A stretch of 64,000 bases of DNA from Streptococcus rubneri (GCF_004785935.1 NZ_SRRP01000001.1:992001-1056000), one strand, 5' to 3'; numbered from the stretch's first letter, positions 27,176 to 37,399 are shown. Notes: generated from the sequence alone by a model not told the origin. Program-made: numbers and translations.

Positions 27176-27391
27176 TTAATGACCTAGGTATTCTTCCCAA
27201 ATTGCATCAAAATCTCCTAGATTAAAGGAGAAACTGGCATGCTCTTCCAGAAAGCGACTAACCTCATCAAAATCATCTGTATGCTTTGGAAAAGCTGTCT
27301 CATGAAAGGCCAGATCTGCCAGAAGAGCCTTGGGAGCATTGCTTTTGGGATTGCGCTCTGTCATCAACCAAGTATAAAATGATTTTCGCAT
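27176..27391 (-). CDS. YozE family protein
   Basis: A 71-residue small protein of the YozE/SAM-like family ([17 protein letters not shown], then [16 protein letters not shown] and [11 protein letters not shown]). The function is unknown; the fold is a helical SAM-like bundle. It starts 11 nt after the cvfB stop and is presumably co-transcribed with it, upstream of phoH. Confidence 0.88.
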   Translation of the reverse strand: MRKSFYTWLMTERNPKSNAPKALLADLAFHETAFPKHTDDFDEVSRFLEEHASFSFNLGDFDAIWEEYLGH

Positions 27392-27401
27392 AGGACTCCT
27401 C

Positions 27402-28256
27402 TTATTTTAATTCTGTACCAAAGGCATCCTGTGTGATTTTCCCTGCTTTCATCAAGCCTCCCAGAGCTTTTTTGAACTGCCCCTTGGAAATGCCAAAGGT
27501 TGCCTTAATTTCTTCTGGGGAGGACTTATCATTCAAGGTCATAAAGCCTCCGTTGTTTTCTAAATATGCCAAAATCATCTGTGCATCGTTTTCCAGCATT
27601 TCAAACGAGCGTGGCTTCAAGGATAAATTCAAGGTTCGATCCACCTCTCGGAAACCAATAACCCGGGCATCTAGGACTTGTCCCAAGCGGGGTTCTGCAT
27701 AGCGCTCACTTGGATGGATAAAGCCAAGCATATTGTTCTCAGGTAAGTAAACAAAGGTCCCTGAAAGCTTTAAACGATAGACGATAGCCGGCCAGTTCTG
27801 ATTCTGCATATTGTTGTAGGCTGGACGAGCAATCCGTTGGAAGTCTTCTTGATAGGCCAAGACACCCCAAATCCGGTCTTTTTTATCGACTTCCAGGCGA
27901 ACAAAGAGTTTATCCCCTTTTTTAGGCCACAAATCTTTGATTTCTGGCAGAATATCCAGAGAGACGACAATCTCCTTGTCTGGTAGACCAGTATCGACAA
28001 AAACACCCAGGTCCTTACGAACTTCTGTCACTGTCCCCCAACCAAATTGGTCCTGACGAGCTGTAACTTCAAGTGTGGTCAGGCGCAAACGTTGCTTCAT
28101 ATCCGTATAGACAAAGCCCTTGACGGACTCTCCAAGAGCATGCTCTCCTTCAGACTTGTCCAAGGCATAGGTTTGCCCATCCTTTTGGACAAAGTAAAAA
28201 CGGTCATTCTCATCTGTAACAAGGCCCACGATATCATGTGCGAGATTGGTATTCAT
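27402..28256 (-). CDS. cvfB: S1 domain RNA-binding protein CvfB
   Basis: A 284-residue protein with repeated S1-like OB domains ([41 protein letters not shown]) and a C-terminal winged helix ([23 protein letters not shown]). CvfB binds RNA and influences virulence gene expression in staphylococci. A possible attenuator lies upstream, between frr and cvfB. Confidence 0.92.
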   Translation of the reverse strand: MNTNLAHDIVGLVTDENDRFYFVQKDGQTYALDKSEGEHALGESVKGFVYTDMKQRLRLTTLEVTARQDQFGWGTVTEVRKDLGVFVDTGLPDKEIVVSLDILPEIKDLWPKKGDKLFVRLEVDKKDRIWGVLAYQEDFQRIARPAYNNMQNQNWPAIVYRLKLSGTFVYLPENNMLGFIHPSERYAEPRLGQVLDARVIGFREVDRTLNLSLKPRSFEMLENDAQMILAYLENNGGFMTLNDKSSPEEIKATFGISKGQFKKALGGLMKAGKITQDAFGTELK

Positions 28257-28300
28257 TTCTTCCTTCTTTCTGGCTAATGATGATCAATAGCCCCTTAATG

Positions 28301-28362
28301 GAAATAAAACCCAGCCAGCAGTGCCAACTGAGTTCATTTCCTCTGTAAACTGCTGGAAATGA
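28301..28362 (-). terminator. frr terminator overlapping an alternative hairpin
   Basis: On the minus strand CCAGCAGT (28356-28349) pairs with ACTGCTGG (28322-28315), followed by a TTTTATTT run. A second stem TCATTTCC (28362-28355)/GGAAATGA (28341-28334) crosses it, so the two cannot form together. Confidence 0.55.
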
Positions 28363-28920
28363 TTAGACTTCAAGCAATTCTTTTTCTTTGTGAGCTGTCA
28401 TTTCATCGATATGTTTCACAGCATCATCCGTTACTTTTTGGATTTCTTTTTCAAGACCCTTCAATTCATCTTCAGTGATTTCTTTTGCTTTTTCTTGTTT
28501 CTTAGCTTCATCCATCGCATCACGACGGATGTTACGGATCGCTACCTTAGCATTTTCACCAACTTTTTTCACTTCTTTGGCCAAGTCACGACGAGTTTCT
28601 TCTGTCAAAGCTGGGATGACCAAGCGAATGACCGAACCATCGTTAGCCGGAGTAATACCAAGGTCAGAAGCATTCAAAGCGTGCTCAATATCTTTCAATG
28701 AAGACTTGTCAAAAGGCGTGATCAACATCACACGGGCTTCTGGAATCGTGATAGATGCGATTTGATTCAATGGAGTATCAACTCCGTAATATTGAACATA
28801 GATACGGTCCAAGAGACTTGCGTTTGCACGACCTGCCCGGATACTTCCAAATTCACGTCCCAAACTTTGGTGAGACTGAGACATTCTTTCTTTAGCTTTT
28901 TCTACGATTGGATTTGCCAT
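28363..28920 (-). CDS. frr: Ribosome recycling factor
   Basis: A 185-residue RRF that with EF-G splits post-termination ribosomes. It has family motifs [54 protein letters not shown] and a C-terminal three-helix bundle. It lies 18 nt downstream of pyrH, the conserved order. Confidence 0.97.
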   Translation of the reverse strand: MANPIVEKAKERMSQSHQSLGREFGSIRAGRANASLLDRIYVQYYGVDTPLNQIASITIPEARVMLITPFDKSSLKDIEHALNASDLGITPANDGSVIRLVIPALTEETRRDLAKEVKKVGENAKVAIRNIRRDAMDEAKKQEKAKEITEDELKGLEKEIQKVTDDAVKHIDEMTAHKEKELLEV

Positions 28921-28938
28921 TTTATTCCTCTAACTTCC

Positions 28939-29670
28939 TTATTTTTCTACATTATTAGAAACGGTAGTACCGATATTTTCTCCAAAGACAACGCGTTTGA
29001 TGTTACCTGACTCATTCATGTTGAAAACGACTAAGTCAATATCATTGTCCATTGAGATGGTCGATGCTGTCGAATCCATGATACGAAGACCTTTATTGAT
29101 GACATCACGGTGAGTTAATTCTTCAAACTTCACTGCTGTCTTGTCTTTCTTTGGATCAGCATTATAAACGCCATCAACACCATTCTTGGCCATCAAGATT
29201 GCGTCTGCTTCAATTTCAGCGGCACGAAGAGCAGCCGTTGTATCTGTTGAGAAGTATGGGGAACCAATACCTGCCCCAAAGATGACGATGCGCTCTTTTT
29301 CTAAGTGACGAAGGGCACGGCCACGAATATATGGCTCAGCGACTTGTTGCATGGAAATAGCTGTTTGAACGCGCGTATCCACTCCAACTTGTTGAAGGGA
29401 ATCTGCCATCACCAAGGCATTCATAACTGTTCCAAGCATTCCAGTGTAATCTGCTTGAACGCGATCCATACCTGCTTCTGCCGCAGGCTCTCCACGCCAG
29501 AGATTTCCTCCACCGATAACGAGAGCAATTTCAATTCCAAGGTCATGAACTTCTTTGATTTCAAGGGCCATCTTTTGAACCGTCTTGATATCAATTCCGA
29601 CACCCCGTTCACCGGCTAACGCTTCACCTGATAACTTAATTAAAATACGTTTATACTTAGGTTCTACCAT
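28939..29670 (-). CDS. pyrH: UMP kinase
   Basis: A 243-residue amino-acid-kinase-fold UMP kinase (UMP + ATP to UDP + ADP). It shows [16 protein letters not shown], the [10 protein letters not shown] loop, [22 protein letters not shown] and [11 protein letters not shown]. It is first in the pyrH-frr pair. Confidence 0.97.
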   Translation of the reverse strand: MVEPKYKRILIKLSGEALAGERGVGIDIKTVQKMALEIKEVHDLGIEIALVIGGGNLWRGEPAAEAGMDRVQADYTGMLGTVMNALVMADSLQQVGVDTRVQTAISMQQVAEPYIRGRALRHLEKERIVIFGAGIGSPYFSTDTTAALRAAEIEADAILMAKNGVDGVYNADPKKDKTAVKFEELTHRDVINKGLRIMDSTASTISMDNDIDLVVFNMNESGNIKRVVFGENIGTTVSNNVEK

Positions 29671-29814
29671 TTTGTCACTCCTTTTATGATCTGTATTATT
29701 TTACCACAAAAAGCGTTTTTTATATAGTGAAATCCATCAAAAAATTTTTATCCTTCCAACTTTTATCTCCTGCTAAAACTTCTATAACTATTTTGTTAAA
29801 AAATACACTAAACA

Positions 29815-29842
29815 AACAAAAAAGCTACCCGAAAGTAGCTTT
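29815..29842 (-). terminator. Terminator after rplA
   Basis: AAAGCTAC-TTTCGG-GTAGCTTT hairpin with T run on the minus strand, just beyond the rplA stop. Confidence 0.85.
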
Positions 29843-29851
29843 ACATTCTAA

Positions 29852-30541
29852 TTAAAGTGAGTTAACATCCACTTTGATACCAGGACCTTGAGTTGTAGTC
29901 AAAGTCAAGCTAGTTACGTAAGTACCTTTAGCTGTAGCTGGTTTTGCTTTTTGGATAACATCGTTGAAAGCTTTGAAGTTTTCAACCAATTTATCAGCGT
30001 CAAATGACACTTTACCGATAATCGCTTGAACGATACCTGCACGGTCTGCACGGTAAGTGATTTTACCACCTTTAGACTCTTCAACTGCTTTAGCAATATC
30101 CATTGTTACAGTACCAGTTTTAGGGTTTGGCATCAAGTTACGTGGTCCAAGGACACGTCCAAGACGTCCAACAAGAGCCATCATGTCAGGTGTAGCGATA
30201 ACAACGTCGAAGTCCAACCAACCATCGTTGATTTTCGCAACAAGGTCATCTTCACCTACGAAGTCTGCACCAGCAGCTTTTGCTTCTTCAGCTTTTGCAC
30301 CACGTGCAAATACAAGAACGCGAGCAGTTTTACCAGTTCCGTTTGGCAATACCATTGCTCCACGGATTTGTTGGTCAGCTTTTTTCACGTCGATGTTCAA
30401 GTTGTAAGCAACTTCTACAGTTGCATCAAATTTTGCAAAGTTAGTTTCTTTTGCAAGAGCTACAGCTTCTTCTACGCTGTATGCTTTTGTGCTGTCGATT
30501 TTTTCAAGTGCAGCACGAAGTTGTTTGCTTTTTTTAGCCAT
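29852..30541 (-). CDS. rplA: 50S ribosomal protein L1
   Basis: A 229-residue L1 of the large-subunit L1 stalk, with the signature [23 protein letters not shown]1 also represses its own operon in many bacteria by binding a 23S-like site in the mRNA; two such candidate sites are seen here, one in the rplK leader and one just upstream of rplA. It is downstream of rplK, with a 97-nt spacer. Confidence 0.98.
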   Translation of the reverse strand: MAKKSKQLRAALEKIDSTKAYSVEEAVALAKETNFAKFDATVEVAYNLNIDVKKADQQIRGAMVLPNGTGKTARVLVFARGAKAEEAKAAGADFVGEDDLVAKINDGWLDFDVVIATPDMMALVGRLGRVLGPRNLMPNPKTGTVTMDIAKAVEESKGGKITYRADRAGIVQAIIGKVSFDADKLVENFKAFNDVIQKAKPATAKGTYVTSLTLTTTQGPGIKVDVNSL

Positions 30542-30561
30542 TTTATCTTTCTCCTTGTAAT

Positions 30562-30588
30562 GTGGTCATATCGATTTTCATCTCCCAC
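30562..30588 (-). promoter_or_regulatory. Candidate second L1-binding motif in the rplK-rplA spacer
   Basis: On the minus strand GTGGGAGAT-GAAA-ATCGATATGACCAC: a GTGG/CCAC stem, a GA-rich asymmetric loop and a short GAT/ATC stem, similar to the L1 site of 23S rRNA. It lies about 20 nt before the rplA ATG. Confidence 0.4.
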
Positions 30589-30638
30589 GTCACTCGTCTC
30601 ATGATCAAGTGTATTGCGGGCAAATAGGATTGTTACAA

Positions 30639-31064
30639 TTAGTCAGTAACAGTGAATCCCATAGAACGAGCAGTACCTTCGATCATACGCATTGCAGACT
30701 CAATGTTTGCAGCGTTCAAATCTGGCATCTTAGTTTCAGCAATTTCTTGTACTTGTGCACGAGTAACTGTTGCAACTTTCGTTTTGTTAGGTGTACCTGA
30801 TCCTTTTTCAACACCTGCAGCTTTTTTCAAAAGAACAGCAGCTGGTGGTGTTTTTGTAACGAAATCAAATGATTTATCTTCATAAACAGTGATCACAACT
30901 GGGATAATCATACCAGCTTGGTCAGCTGTACGAGCGTTAAACTCTTTAGTGAATCCCATGATGTTGATACCTGCTTGACCAAGTGCTGGTCCAACCGGTG
31001 GAGCTGGAGTAGCTTTACCAGCAGGGATTTGCAATTTTACAAGTTTTTCGACTTTTTTAGCCAT
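30639..31064 (-). CDS. rplK: 50S ribosomal protein L11
   Basis: A 141-residue L11 of the GTPase-associated centre: [25 protein letters not shown] at the N terminus with the thiostrepton-site prolines, and the RNA-binding C-terminal domain ([17 protein letters not shown]). It is first in the rplK-rplA operon, with an AAAGGAGG ribosome site. Confidence 0.98.
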   Translation of the reverse strand: MAKKVEKLVKLQIPAGKATPAPPVGPALGQAGINIMGFTKEFNARTADQAGMIIPVVITVYEDKSFDFVTKTPPAAVLLKKAAGVEKGSGTPNKTKVATVTRAQVQEIAETKMPDLNAANIESAMRMIEGTARSMGFTVTD

Positions 31065-31081
31065 TTCTTAAATCCTCCTTT

Positions 31082-31118
31082 GTGGTTTTGGCGGTAATTA
31101 CAGATTTTTACCTCCCAC
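31082..31118 (-). promoter_or_regulatory. Candidate L1 autoregulatory site in rplK leader
   Basis: On the minus strand GTGGGAGGT and ACCGCCAAAACCAC (14 nt apart) form GTGG/CCAC and GGT/ACC stems with GA and GCCAAAA loops, the asymmetric arrangement of L1-binding sites. A small GTATGC/GCATAC hairpin precedes it at 31121-31137. Confidence 0.55.
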
Positions 31119-31143
31119 AAGTATGCTCTGCGCATACCTTTCT

Positions 31144-31171
31144 ATTATACACTATTTTCTTCCGAATGCAA
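31144..31171 (-). promoter_or_regulatory. rplKA promoter
   Basis: On the minus strand TTGCAT (31171-31166), 16-nt spacer, TATAAT (31149-31144). Confidence 0.6.
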
Positions 31172-31224
31172 GAAAAAATTTCATTTTCATCACACTTTTT
31201 TTACTTTTGTGATAAAATGGAGGT

Positions 31225-31569
31225 ATGTTAATAAAAGTTGCTTCCCTTGTATTTATTTTTTTGACCCTGATTCTCAGTGGGATTATTATTCGAGTCTTTA
31301 AACTGCGTCGATATGGTTGGAATTTTGCCGACCTGGCTTTTCCTCTTTTCGCGCTAGAATACTATTTAATTTCAGATGCGGCTTACTATCATAATTTGTT
31401 GCCGCAATTGCTATTGGCCTTGTCCCTCTTAGCTATTGGCTTAACCATTTATTTTTTGAAAAAGAGACATAGCTTTTATTATCCGAAATTTTTTAAATAC
31501 TTTTGGCGAGCAGGCTTCCTCATTACCTTCTTTCTTTACCTCATTATGACGATCAGTCTCTTCATCTGA
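31225..31569 (+). CDS. DUF3397 family membrane protein
   Basis: A 114-residue protein with four predicted TM helices (LVFIFLTLILSGIII, LLLALSLLAIGLTIYFL, GFLITFFLYLIMTISLF and a weaker one around FPLFALEYYL). It resembles the small DUF3397 proteins of streptococci and lactobacilli, of unknown function. It has GGAGG 1-6 nt upstream and a strong terminator downstream; it is alone on the plus strand. Confidence 0.75.
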   Translation: MLIKVASLVFIFLTLILSGIIIRVFKLRRYGWNFADLAFPLFALEYYLISDAAYYHNLLPQLLLALSLLAIGLTIYFLKKRHSFYYPKFFKYFWRAGFLITFFLYLIMTISLFI

Positions 31570-31583
31570 TCTAAAGCATCAAT

Positions 31584-31622
31584 AAAACGGTATGAACTAA
31601 AATCATAGTTCATACCGTTTTT
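31584..31622. terminator. Bidirectional terminator, DUF3397 gene and P-type ATPase
   Basis: AAAACGGTATGAACTA / TAGTTCATACCGTTTT perfect 16-bp stem between convergent genes. Confidence 0.9.
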
Positions 31623-33968
31623 CTATTTGTTTCTGGACTTATGCAGACGGGTCACTAAGGAATAAATAAGACGATTCATCAACCACAAGACTCCTTCCAT
31701 GACCAGTCCTAGGACAAGGGTCATGATCCAGCCAGTCAGATGAAGATGGCTGAGATTAAAAATGGAAGAAAATACAAAAACCGACAGGCAAAATCCAGCT
31801 ATATTCAGAAGGATGATGCCCAATTTTACATGATTAAAGGGAAGGCTGAGTTGGTATACTTTTGTAAAGCCAATCAATGCCAGCAAGTAGATAGAGATGG
31901 TCGAAATTTCTCCCTGACTTAATGCAAGGAAAGGACCCAGAACCACAAGGAAAAGGACTGATATGAGATTGGTCAAGGCAGCTGGAAGAGCTTGCTCTAT
32001 CACGGTTTCAATAAAGTCTCCTTCTATCCGGGCACGATTCTTCTCCAAGGCCAGCAAGAAACCGGGGATTCCAATGGTAAATCCACTGATCAAGGACATC
32101 TGAGAAGCCTGGATGGGATAGGTGAAACTAAAGAGAATGGCCAAAATAGCCAATAAAATTGAAAAGATATTCTTGACCAAAAAGAGACTCGCCGAACGTT
32201 GAATATTGTTGACCACTCGGCGACCTTCATCTACAATCGATGGCATGTGAGAAAAGTCCGAATCTAAAAGCACAACCTGGGCCACCTTTTTGGTCGCATC
32301 ATGTCCCGTATTCATGGCAATACTACAATCTGCCTTTTTCATAGCTAGGATATCATTGACCCCATCCCCTGTCATCCCAACCTTATGACCATCCACTTGC
32401 AAGCTCTCTACGAGGATTTGCTTTTGTTCTGGACTAACTCGTCCAAAGACGGTGTAGGTCCTGGCTGCCTCTACCACCTCCTCACGCGTCTTGAGCTGAC
32501 TCGCATCTACGACCCGATCCGCATCTGGAATACCTGCTTTTTGAGCAACGGCAGCAACTGTCACAGGATGATCTCCTGAAATAACCTTGATAGTCACCCC
32601 TTGTTTTTGGAAATAGGCAAATGTTTCAGGAGCAGTCGACCGTACAGGATTCTCCAAGACCAGGGCTAGAAGGGGAAGGACTGGAGCTTCTAATACTTCC
32701 GTCAGCTGTTCCCCCTGGTAATGCCCCAAAATAAGGACACGCGCACCTCGTTCAATCTCTCGTTGCCACACTTCTTGGTAAGCATCGAGATCATCTCTGA
32801 GCAAAACATCCGGTGCTCCTAATAGGTAGATCCCTTCTTGGAACTGAAGGCCCCCAAATTTCTTCTTAGATGAAAAAGGAAGACGGTCTTGAACGGGCCA
32901 TACTTGGGTTTGGTGGACGGAGTGAGACTTGCGAATGGCCGTGATGGTATCATTCTGATCTTCACTTGCCTGAAGATAGTGACTTAATATTTCTTTGCCT
33001 TCTTTTTCATCTAGCGCCAAAGGGAGGAACTCACTCACCTGCATCCTGTGTTCGGTAATGGTCCCCGTCTTGTCTAGGCAGAGGACGTCTATACGGGATA
33101 GGGTTTCAATTCCCTTCATACTGTTGAGTAGGACCTTTTGAAGGGCTAAACGAGTTGCTCCAAGCACCAAGGCCAGAGTCATTAAGAGGTAGAGTCCCTC
33201 TGGGATCATCCCAATGATGGCACCGACCATAGAGGTGATGCTAACTTTGAAGGTTTCTTGATTTCCTAGATAACTCTGCAAAAACAAGAGCAAGCCAATC
33301 GGGAGGAGAATCATTCCAATCATTCTGACAAGGCCGTCCACTGCATGAACCATTTCCGATTCTTCGTGTCCCTTGACTTTCTTGGCGGAGAGACTCAGCT
33401 GATTAATATAAGACGTATCTCCTACTTGCTCCAAGACCGCAACTGCCTGACCTGAAATGACAAAACTACCTGACATGAGTTGTTGATTCTCACCTTTAGG
33501 GATTTCATCTGCTTCACCTGTTAATTGGGACTCATCGACCATAATCGAGCCATCTAGAATCTTGGCATCTGCATAGATCTGATCCCCTGCTTGGAACAAG
33601 ACAACATCCCCCTCTACCACCTGGTCGACAGGAAGGTCCAGCCGTTCTCCTTCACGAATCACTCTAGCTTTCTCCACTTGAAGGAGGCGCATCTTATTCA
33701 AAATCCGACGGGACCGCAATTCTTGAACAATCCCAATCAAGGAGTTAACGACGACAATGGGAACAAATAACATATTGTTCCAAGACCGTACTAGTATCAA
33801 TAAAATAGCTAGAATACCAAAAACCAGGTTGAAATAAGTAAAGACATTTGAATAAATAATCTCTCTCGTCGACTTTTCTGCCGTGATGGTTACTCGATTT
33901 TGTTTGCCTTCTCTGACTCTGCTTTGGACTTGCTCATTCGTTAGCCCGCTATATCGCTTCTCTTCCAT
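31623..33968 (-). CDS. Cation-translocating P-type ATPase (CtpE-like)
   Basis: A 781-residue E1-E2 ATPase: actuator motif LTGEADE, phosphorylation site LCLDKTGTITEH, hinge MTGDGVNDILAMK, and about eight to ten TM helices. It has no N-terminal metal-binding domain with CxxC, so it is not a heavy-metal (P1B) pump. It resembles the CtpE-like subfamily associated with calcium or other divalent cations. The substrate cannot be fixed from sequence. Monocistronic or with the glyoxalase gene upstream (84 nt apart). Confidence 0.88.
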   Translation of the reverse strand: MEEKRYSGLTNEQVQSRVREGKQNRVTITAEKSTREIIYSNVFTYFNLVFGILAILLILVRSWNNMLFVPIVVVNSLIGIVQELRSRRILNKMRLLQVEKARVIREGERLDLPVDQVVEGDVVLFQAGDQIYADAKILDGSIMVDESQLTGEADEIPKGENQQLMSGSFVISGQAVAVLEQVGDTSYINQLSLSAKKVKGHEESEMVHAVDGLVRMIGMILLPIGLLLFLQSYLGNQETFKVSITSMVGAIIGMIPEGLYLLMTLALVLGATRLALQKVLLNSMKGIETLSRIDVLCLDKTGTITEHRMQVSEFLPLALDEKEGKEILSHYLQASEDQNDTITAIRKSHSVHQTQVWPVQDRLPFSSKKKFGGLQFQEGIYLLGAPDVLLRDDLDAYQEVWQREIERGARVLILGHYQGEQLTEVLEAPVLPLLALVLENPVRSTAPETFAYFQKQGVTIKVISGDHPVTVAAVAQKAGIPDADRVVDASQLKTREEVVEAARTYTVFGRVSPEQKQILVESLQVDGHKVGMTGDGVNDILAMKKADCSIAMNTGHDATKKVAQVVLLDSDFSHMPSIVDEGRRVVNNIQRSASLFLVKNIFSILLAILAILFSFTYPIQASQMSLISGFTIGIPGFLLALEKNRARIEGDFIETVIEQALPAALTNLISVLFLVVLGPFLALSQGEISTISIYLLALIGFTKVYQLSLPFNHVKLGIILLNIAGFCLSVFVFSSIFNLSHLHLTGWIMTLVLGLVMEGVLWLMNRLIYSLVTRLHKSRNK

Positions 33969-34052
33969 ATTTTCTTCTTTCTTTTTTCTGTATCTAGTTT
34001 AGCAAAAAGAATGTCTTCTGGCTTGGGACTAGAGACCGAAGATGGTGTAGAC

Positions 34053-34439
34053 CTATTCATGAAGTTCAAGAGGTAAGCCATCTGGATCAAAGAAGAAGGC
34101 CATTTTGCGCCCATCAAAATCGTCCACCCGTAGCTCTGTATGAGGAATTCCCAATTGGTCAAACTCTGCTAGACAGGCTTGAACATTTTCCACTTTAAAA
34201 GCCAGATGACGGAGACCGGTATGTTCTGGATGAGGGAGAAAGGGTCTCTTTGGGGCATCTGGTTTGATAAATATTTCTAAAGTCAGATTTCCCTTTCGAA
34301 TATTAAAGAGAATATCCTGCTTTTCTGGTCGATGGTGTTCGTCTAAAGGTACGAAGCCTAACTTGTCTACATAAAATTCTCTGGTTTTGTCATAATCGTG
34401 GCCAATAATGGCAATGTGGTGAATGGTATCGAGATGCAT
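34053..34439 (-). CDS. VOC/glyoxalase-fold protein (YaeR-like)
   Basis: A 128-residue vicinal-oxygen-chelate protein with HHIAIIGHDYDKTREFYVDKLGF, RHLAFKVENVQACLAEF and DPDGLPLELHE; the metal ligands H, H and E of the family are visible. It belongs to the YaeR/SMU-type glyoxalase-like group, probably a small metal-dependent lyase; the substrate is unknown. Confidence 0.87.
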   Translation of the reverse strand: MHLDTIHHIAIIGHDYDKTREFYVDKLGFVPLDEHHRPEKQDILFNIRKGNLTLEIFIKPDAPKRPFLPHPEHTGLRHLAFKVENVQACLAEFDQLGIPHTELRVDDFDGRKMAFFFDPDGLPLELHE

Positions 34440-34467
34440 CTGCTATCCTTTCTTTTTATTCGTAAAC

Positions 34468-34498
34468 AAAACCTGCCCTTTGTACAGGCAGGTTTTTG
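34468..34498 (-). terminator. Terminator after ftsK
   Basis: AAACCTGCC / GGCAGGTTT stem with TTTTGTTT on the minus strand. Confidence 0.8.
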
Positions 34499-34539
34499 CT
34501 ATTGTCAAATATCTCATTCCTTCTTCATTTAAAGAAAGA

Positions 34540-36885
34540 TTAATTGGTCTGCAAGACCTTTCTTGGCTTGGTTCCTTCAGCTGGTCCGATGACACCCGCC
34601 GCTTCCAAGTCTTCCATGAGGCGGGTCGCCCGGTTGAAGCCAACCGATAGGCGACGTTGGATCATTGACGCACTAGCTTTCTGAGTTTCAATGACGAGAG
34701 CCTTAGCCTCTTCAAAGAGTGGATCACCCTCGTCGGAGCCACCCATGCCTCCGTCAAAGTCTGACTCGGATACTTCGCCAGGATCAAAGGCATCGTCATA
34801 ATCCGCTTCTGCTTGTTCTTTGACAAAGTTGACAATCCGCTCGACATCGTCATCTGAGATAAAGGATCCCTGTAGACGAATCGGGTGGTTTTCATCGATC
34901 GGTTTAAAGAGCATATCTCCCCGACCGAGCAACTTCTCTGCTCCATTTTCATCTAAGATGGTCCGTGAGTCGGTCCCGGATGATACCGCAAAAGCGACAC
35001 GGGAAGGCACATTGGCCTTGATTAAACCTGAGATAACATCAACCGATGGCCGTTGGGTCGCAAGGATCATGTGGATCCCCGCTGCGCGCGCCTTTTGTCC
35101 CAGGCGAATAATAGCATCTTCCACTTCTTTACTTGCGACCATCATCAAGTCTGCCAACTCATCGACAATGACCACAATCAATGGAAGTGGTACTTGCTTC
35201 ATCTCAGACTGGGCATTGTATTCAGCCACCTTAGCATTAAAGCCAGCAATATTCCGAGCACCCACTTTCGAGAAGAGCTCATAGCGATTTTCCATCTCAT
35301 CGACAACCTTTTGTAGGGCTCGACTGGCCTTGCGTGGATTGGTCACCACTGGAATCAAGAGGTGAGGAATATCATTGTAAACAGAAAGTTCCACCATCTT
35401 TGGATCGACCATCATAAATTTGACTTCATCTGGACGGGCCTTCATCAAGATACTCGAAATGATTCCATTAACCGCAACCGATTTACCAGATCCGGTAGAC
35501 CCTGCTACCAAGAGGTGGGGCATCCGAGCCAAATCAAAGGTCCGCGCTGAACCATCTACGGCCTTCCCAAGAGGAATCTCAAGGAGTTTGGCAGGATCAG
35601 TTTTGGACTGCTCCCACAATTCACGGAAGGAAACTGTTGCAATCTCTGAGTTGGGCACTTCGATTCCGACCAGAGACTTCCCTGGAATCGGTGCTTCGAT
35701 TCGCACATCCTTGGCTGCTAGGGCTAGGGCCAAATCATCTGCTAGGTTGGAGATGCGGTTGACCCGCACACCGACAGCCGGCTTGACTTCATACTTGGTG
35801 ACAGAGGGGCCGATTTCCGCCCGTTCCACTGTCGCCTTGATGTTAAAGCTTGCAAAGGTTTCTTCCAAAATGCGGATATTTTGGCGAACGATGTTCTTCT
35901 CTTTGGATTGGTTTTTGGGCTTGTCAGGTGCGAAGAGATCAATCGTTGGAAGTTTGTACTGAAGGAGTTCCTTAGGTGTGAAGTCCACAGTGACTTCTTC
36001 ATCCATATCCTCCTCAGGAACTTCTTCCATCTCCTCTGGATCGTCTTCTGGCCAGTCTTCCGAATAACCTTCCTCTTCATTTGGTAGATAGATTTGAGGG
36101 TAGGACTCCTCTACAGGCGCTTCTGCTTCGATCACAGGTTCCATGACCTCACCTGTCTCAAGATTTACAGGATAGCCCTCTGTGCTCATGGGACTAGCTT
36201 CTGCTAGTTGCTCGATGCGAGTAGCCTCCTCTGCTTTTAGAGCTTTCTTCTCTTCACGCTCGACAAAGCGCTCTTGCCTCCGCGTTTCTCGCTTCTCCAT
36301 AAAAGCATGGAACGTCATCACTGCCTTCTCATACAAATCATAGACAGAATAAGAGCTCATGATCAGAACCCCTAGGAGAATTAAGAGAACACCAATGAAG
36401 TAGGTTCCAATGTTAGACAGCAAGAAGGCAACCGGTGTGTATAGAATCGCCCCTAGTACGCCTCCTCCTGCAAAAGAAGAGACGCGAAGATGGAGCAAAT
36501 CCCCAAGAATCCGAGATAGGGTCGGTCCAATCGACGAGCCTTCAAGTTTTAGGACAGACACAAAATAAGCCTGATAAATCAGAAGTAAGCCTGCAAAGAG
36601 GCTCAAAAATCCTGATAGAGTTCCCTCGTGCTTTTCCACCCATTTAAAAAAGAAGAGATAAAAAATAACGGCCGTCATGGCTAGATAAGCTAAACTTCCT
36701 ACTAGAAGACGGACGAGATTGTAGGCTACTAGTCCGAGTGCTCCTAGACGGAAAAAAGCGAAAATAAAGATGAAGGTCAATACCAGACTAACCACCATAC
36801 GCCGAATTGCTTTTTTACGCTCGATCTCTGCCTTAGTAGGCCTCCGTGAAGATCGTGTTTTTTTTGTTTGATTACTGTTTGCCAT
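34540..36885 (-). CDS. ftsK: DNA translocase FtsK/SpoIIIE
   Basis: A 781-residue septal DNA pump. The N terminus has four to five TM helices (about 25-190), then an acidic, Glu/Pro-rich linker (about 200-300). The RecA-like motor has Walker [16 protein letters not shown] and Walker [16 protein letters not shown]. The C-terminal gamma winged helix ([24 protein letters not shown]) reads chromosomal polarity sequences. It clears DNA from the septum and supports dimer resolution. Monocistronic. Confidence 0.96.
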   Translation of the reverse strand: MANSNQTKKTRSSRRPTKAEIERKKAIRRMVVSLVLTFIFIFAFFRLGALGLVAYNLVRLLVGSLAYLAMTAVIFYLFFFKWVEKHEGTLSGFLSLFAGLLLIYQAYFVSVLKLEGSSIGPTLSRILGDLLHLRVSSFAGGGVLGAILYTPVAFLLSNIGTYFIGVLLILLGVLIMSSYSVYDLYEKAVMTFHAFMEKRETRRQERFVEREEKKALKAEEATRIEQLAEASPMSTEGYPVNLETGEVMEPVIEAEAPVEESYPQIYLPNEEEGYSEDWPEDDPEEMEEVPEEDMDEEVTVDFTPKELLQYKLPTIDLFAPDKPKNQSKEKNIVRQNIRILEETFASFNIKATVERAEIGPSVTKYEVKPAVGVRVNRISNLADDLALALAAKDVRIEAPIPGKSLVGIEVPNSEIATVSFRELWEQSKTDPAKLLEIPLGKAVDGSARTFDLARMPHLLVAGSTGSGKSVAVNGIISSILMKARPDEVKFMMVDPKMVELSVYNDIPHLLIPVVTNPRKASRALQKVVDEMENRYELFSKVGARNIAGFNAKVAEYNAQSEMKQVPLPLIVVIVDELADLMMVASKEVEDAIIRLGQKARAAGIHMILATQRPSVDVISGLIKANVPSRVAFAVSSGTDSRTILDENGAEKLLGRGDMLFKPIDENHPIRLQGSFISDDDVERIVNFVKEQAEADYDDAFDPGEVSESDFDGGMGGSDEGDPLFEEAKALVIETQKASASMIQRRLSVGFNRATRLMEDLEAAGVIGPAEGTKPRKVLQTN

Positions 36886-37210
36886 AAACTTTATTATACC
36901 ATATTTCTAGCACACATCTCTAGTAAAATCCTGCAATCATTTTTCACCTAATTGGACAATGGATGAAGAAAAAATAAGGCTTAAAACCAGTTCTAGCCTT
37001 ATTTTTTCAGTCTTTATGGTAAAGGAAGATCGAGAAAGTGTTGAGTGAAGCAAATAGACCTAAAATGATTTTCAAAAGATAAACATTCCATAGCTGTATG
37101 AAAAACAGTTATGGTAGGTCTAGCATTGTCTTTTGAAGCAAATGACAAGCAAGTAAATTAAGACTAGAGAGAAATCTCAGTTCATTCTCCGCTATCTGCT
37201 CAGTCCATCA
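36886..37210. repeat. Gene-free start of the accessory island: terminator and a repeat-flanked structured element
   Basis: AAAAATAAGGCT/AGCCTTATTTTT (36968-37007) is a strong bidirectional terminator with no gene attached. Next, a 9-bp direct repeat GAAGCAAAT (37047-37055 and 37135-37143) flanks a structured 79-nt stretch with three arm pairs: AGACCTA/TAGGTCT, TCAAAAGA/TCTTTTGA and CCATAGCTGT/ACAGTTATGG. The first two cross each other. Confidence 0.55.
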
Positions 37211-37399
37211 TATTTTGATTGTTCACGAGAACCAAAATCTGATATTGCTTTTGTAGATATGAGATTTTTCTATGCTAGTGTTGAGTGTGTGGAACGTGGA
37301 TTGTATCTTTTAAGGACCTCGCTTTGTGTGATGAGTAGAGCAGATAATTCAAACGGACTTATCTTAGCTTCCTCTCCAATGTTCAAGAAAGTCTTTTGA
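37211..37399 (+). pseudogene. 5' remnant of a UmuC/ImpB/UvrX-type Y-family DNA polymerase
   Basis: Translating 37211-37399 gives 62 residues ending at a TGA. It contains SREPKSDIAFVDMRFFYASVE, CVERG and SLCVMSRADNSNGLILASSP, clear matches to the N-terminal palm of Y-family polymerases carried by streptococcal mobile elements (UvrX/UmuC-like). Only the first ~60 of about 470 residues remain; no good start codon is left and the frame stops after PMFKKVF. A hairpin AGGCGAAGT/ACTCCGCCT (37410-37432) follows. It marks the island edge. Confidence 0.8.

Noticed and set aside
30026-30604. 192-codon plus-strand ORF antisense to rplA
   Set aside because: Composition (Phe, Ser, Cys runs) is the mirror of Lys/Glu-rich L1 codons; shadow frame.
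31082-31137. Riboswitch in the rplK leader
   Set aside because: The pairing fits an L1-binding site better; no metabolite aptamer core is visible.
35420-35962. 180-codon plus-strand ORF antisense to ftsK
   Set aside because: Shadow of the ftsK motor domain with no independent signals.
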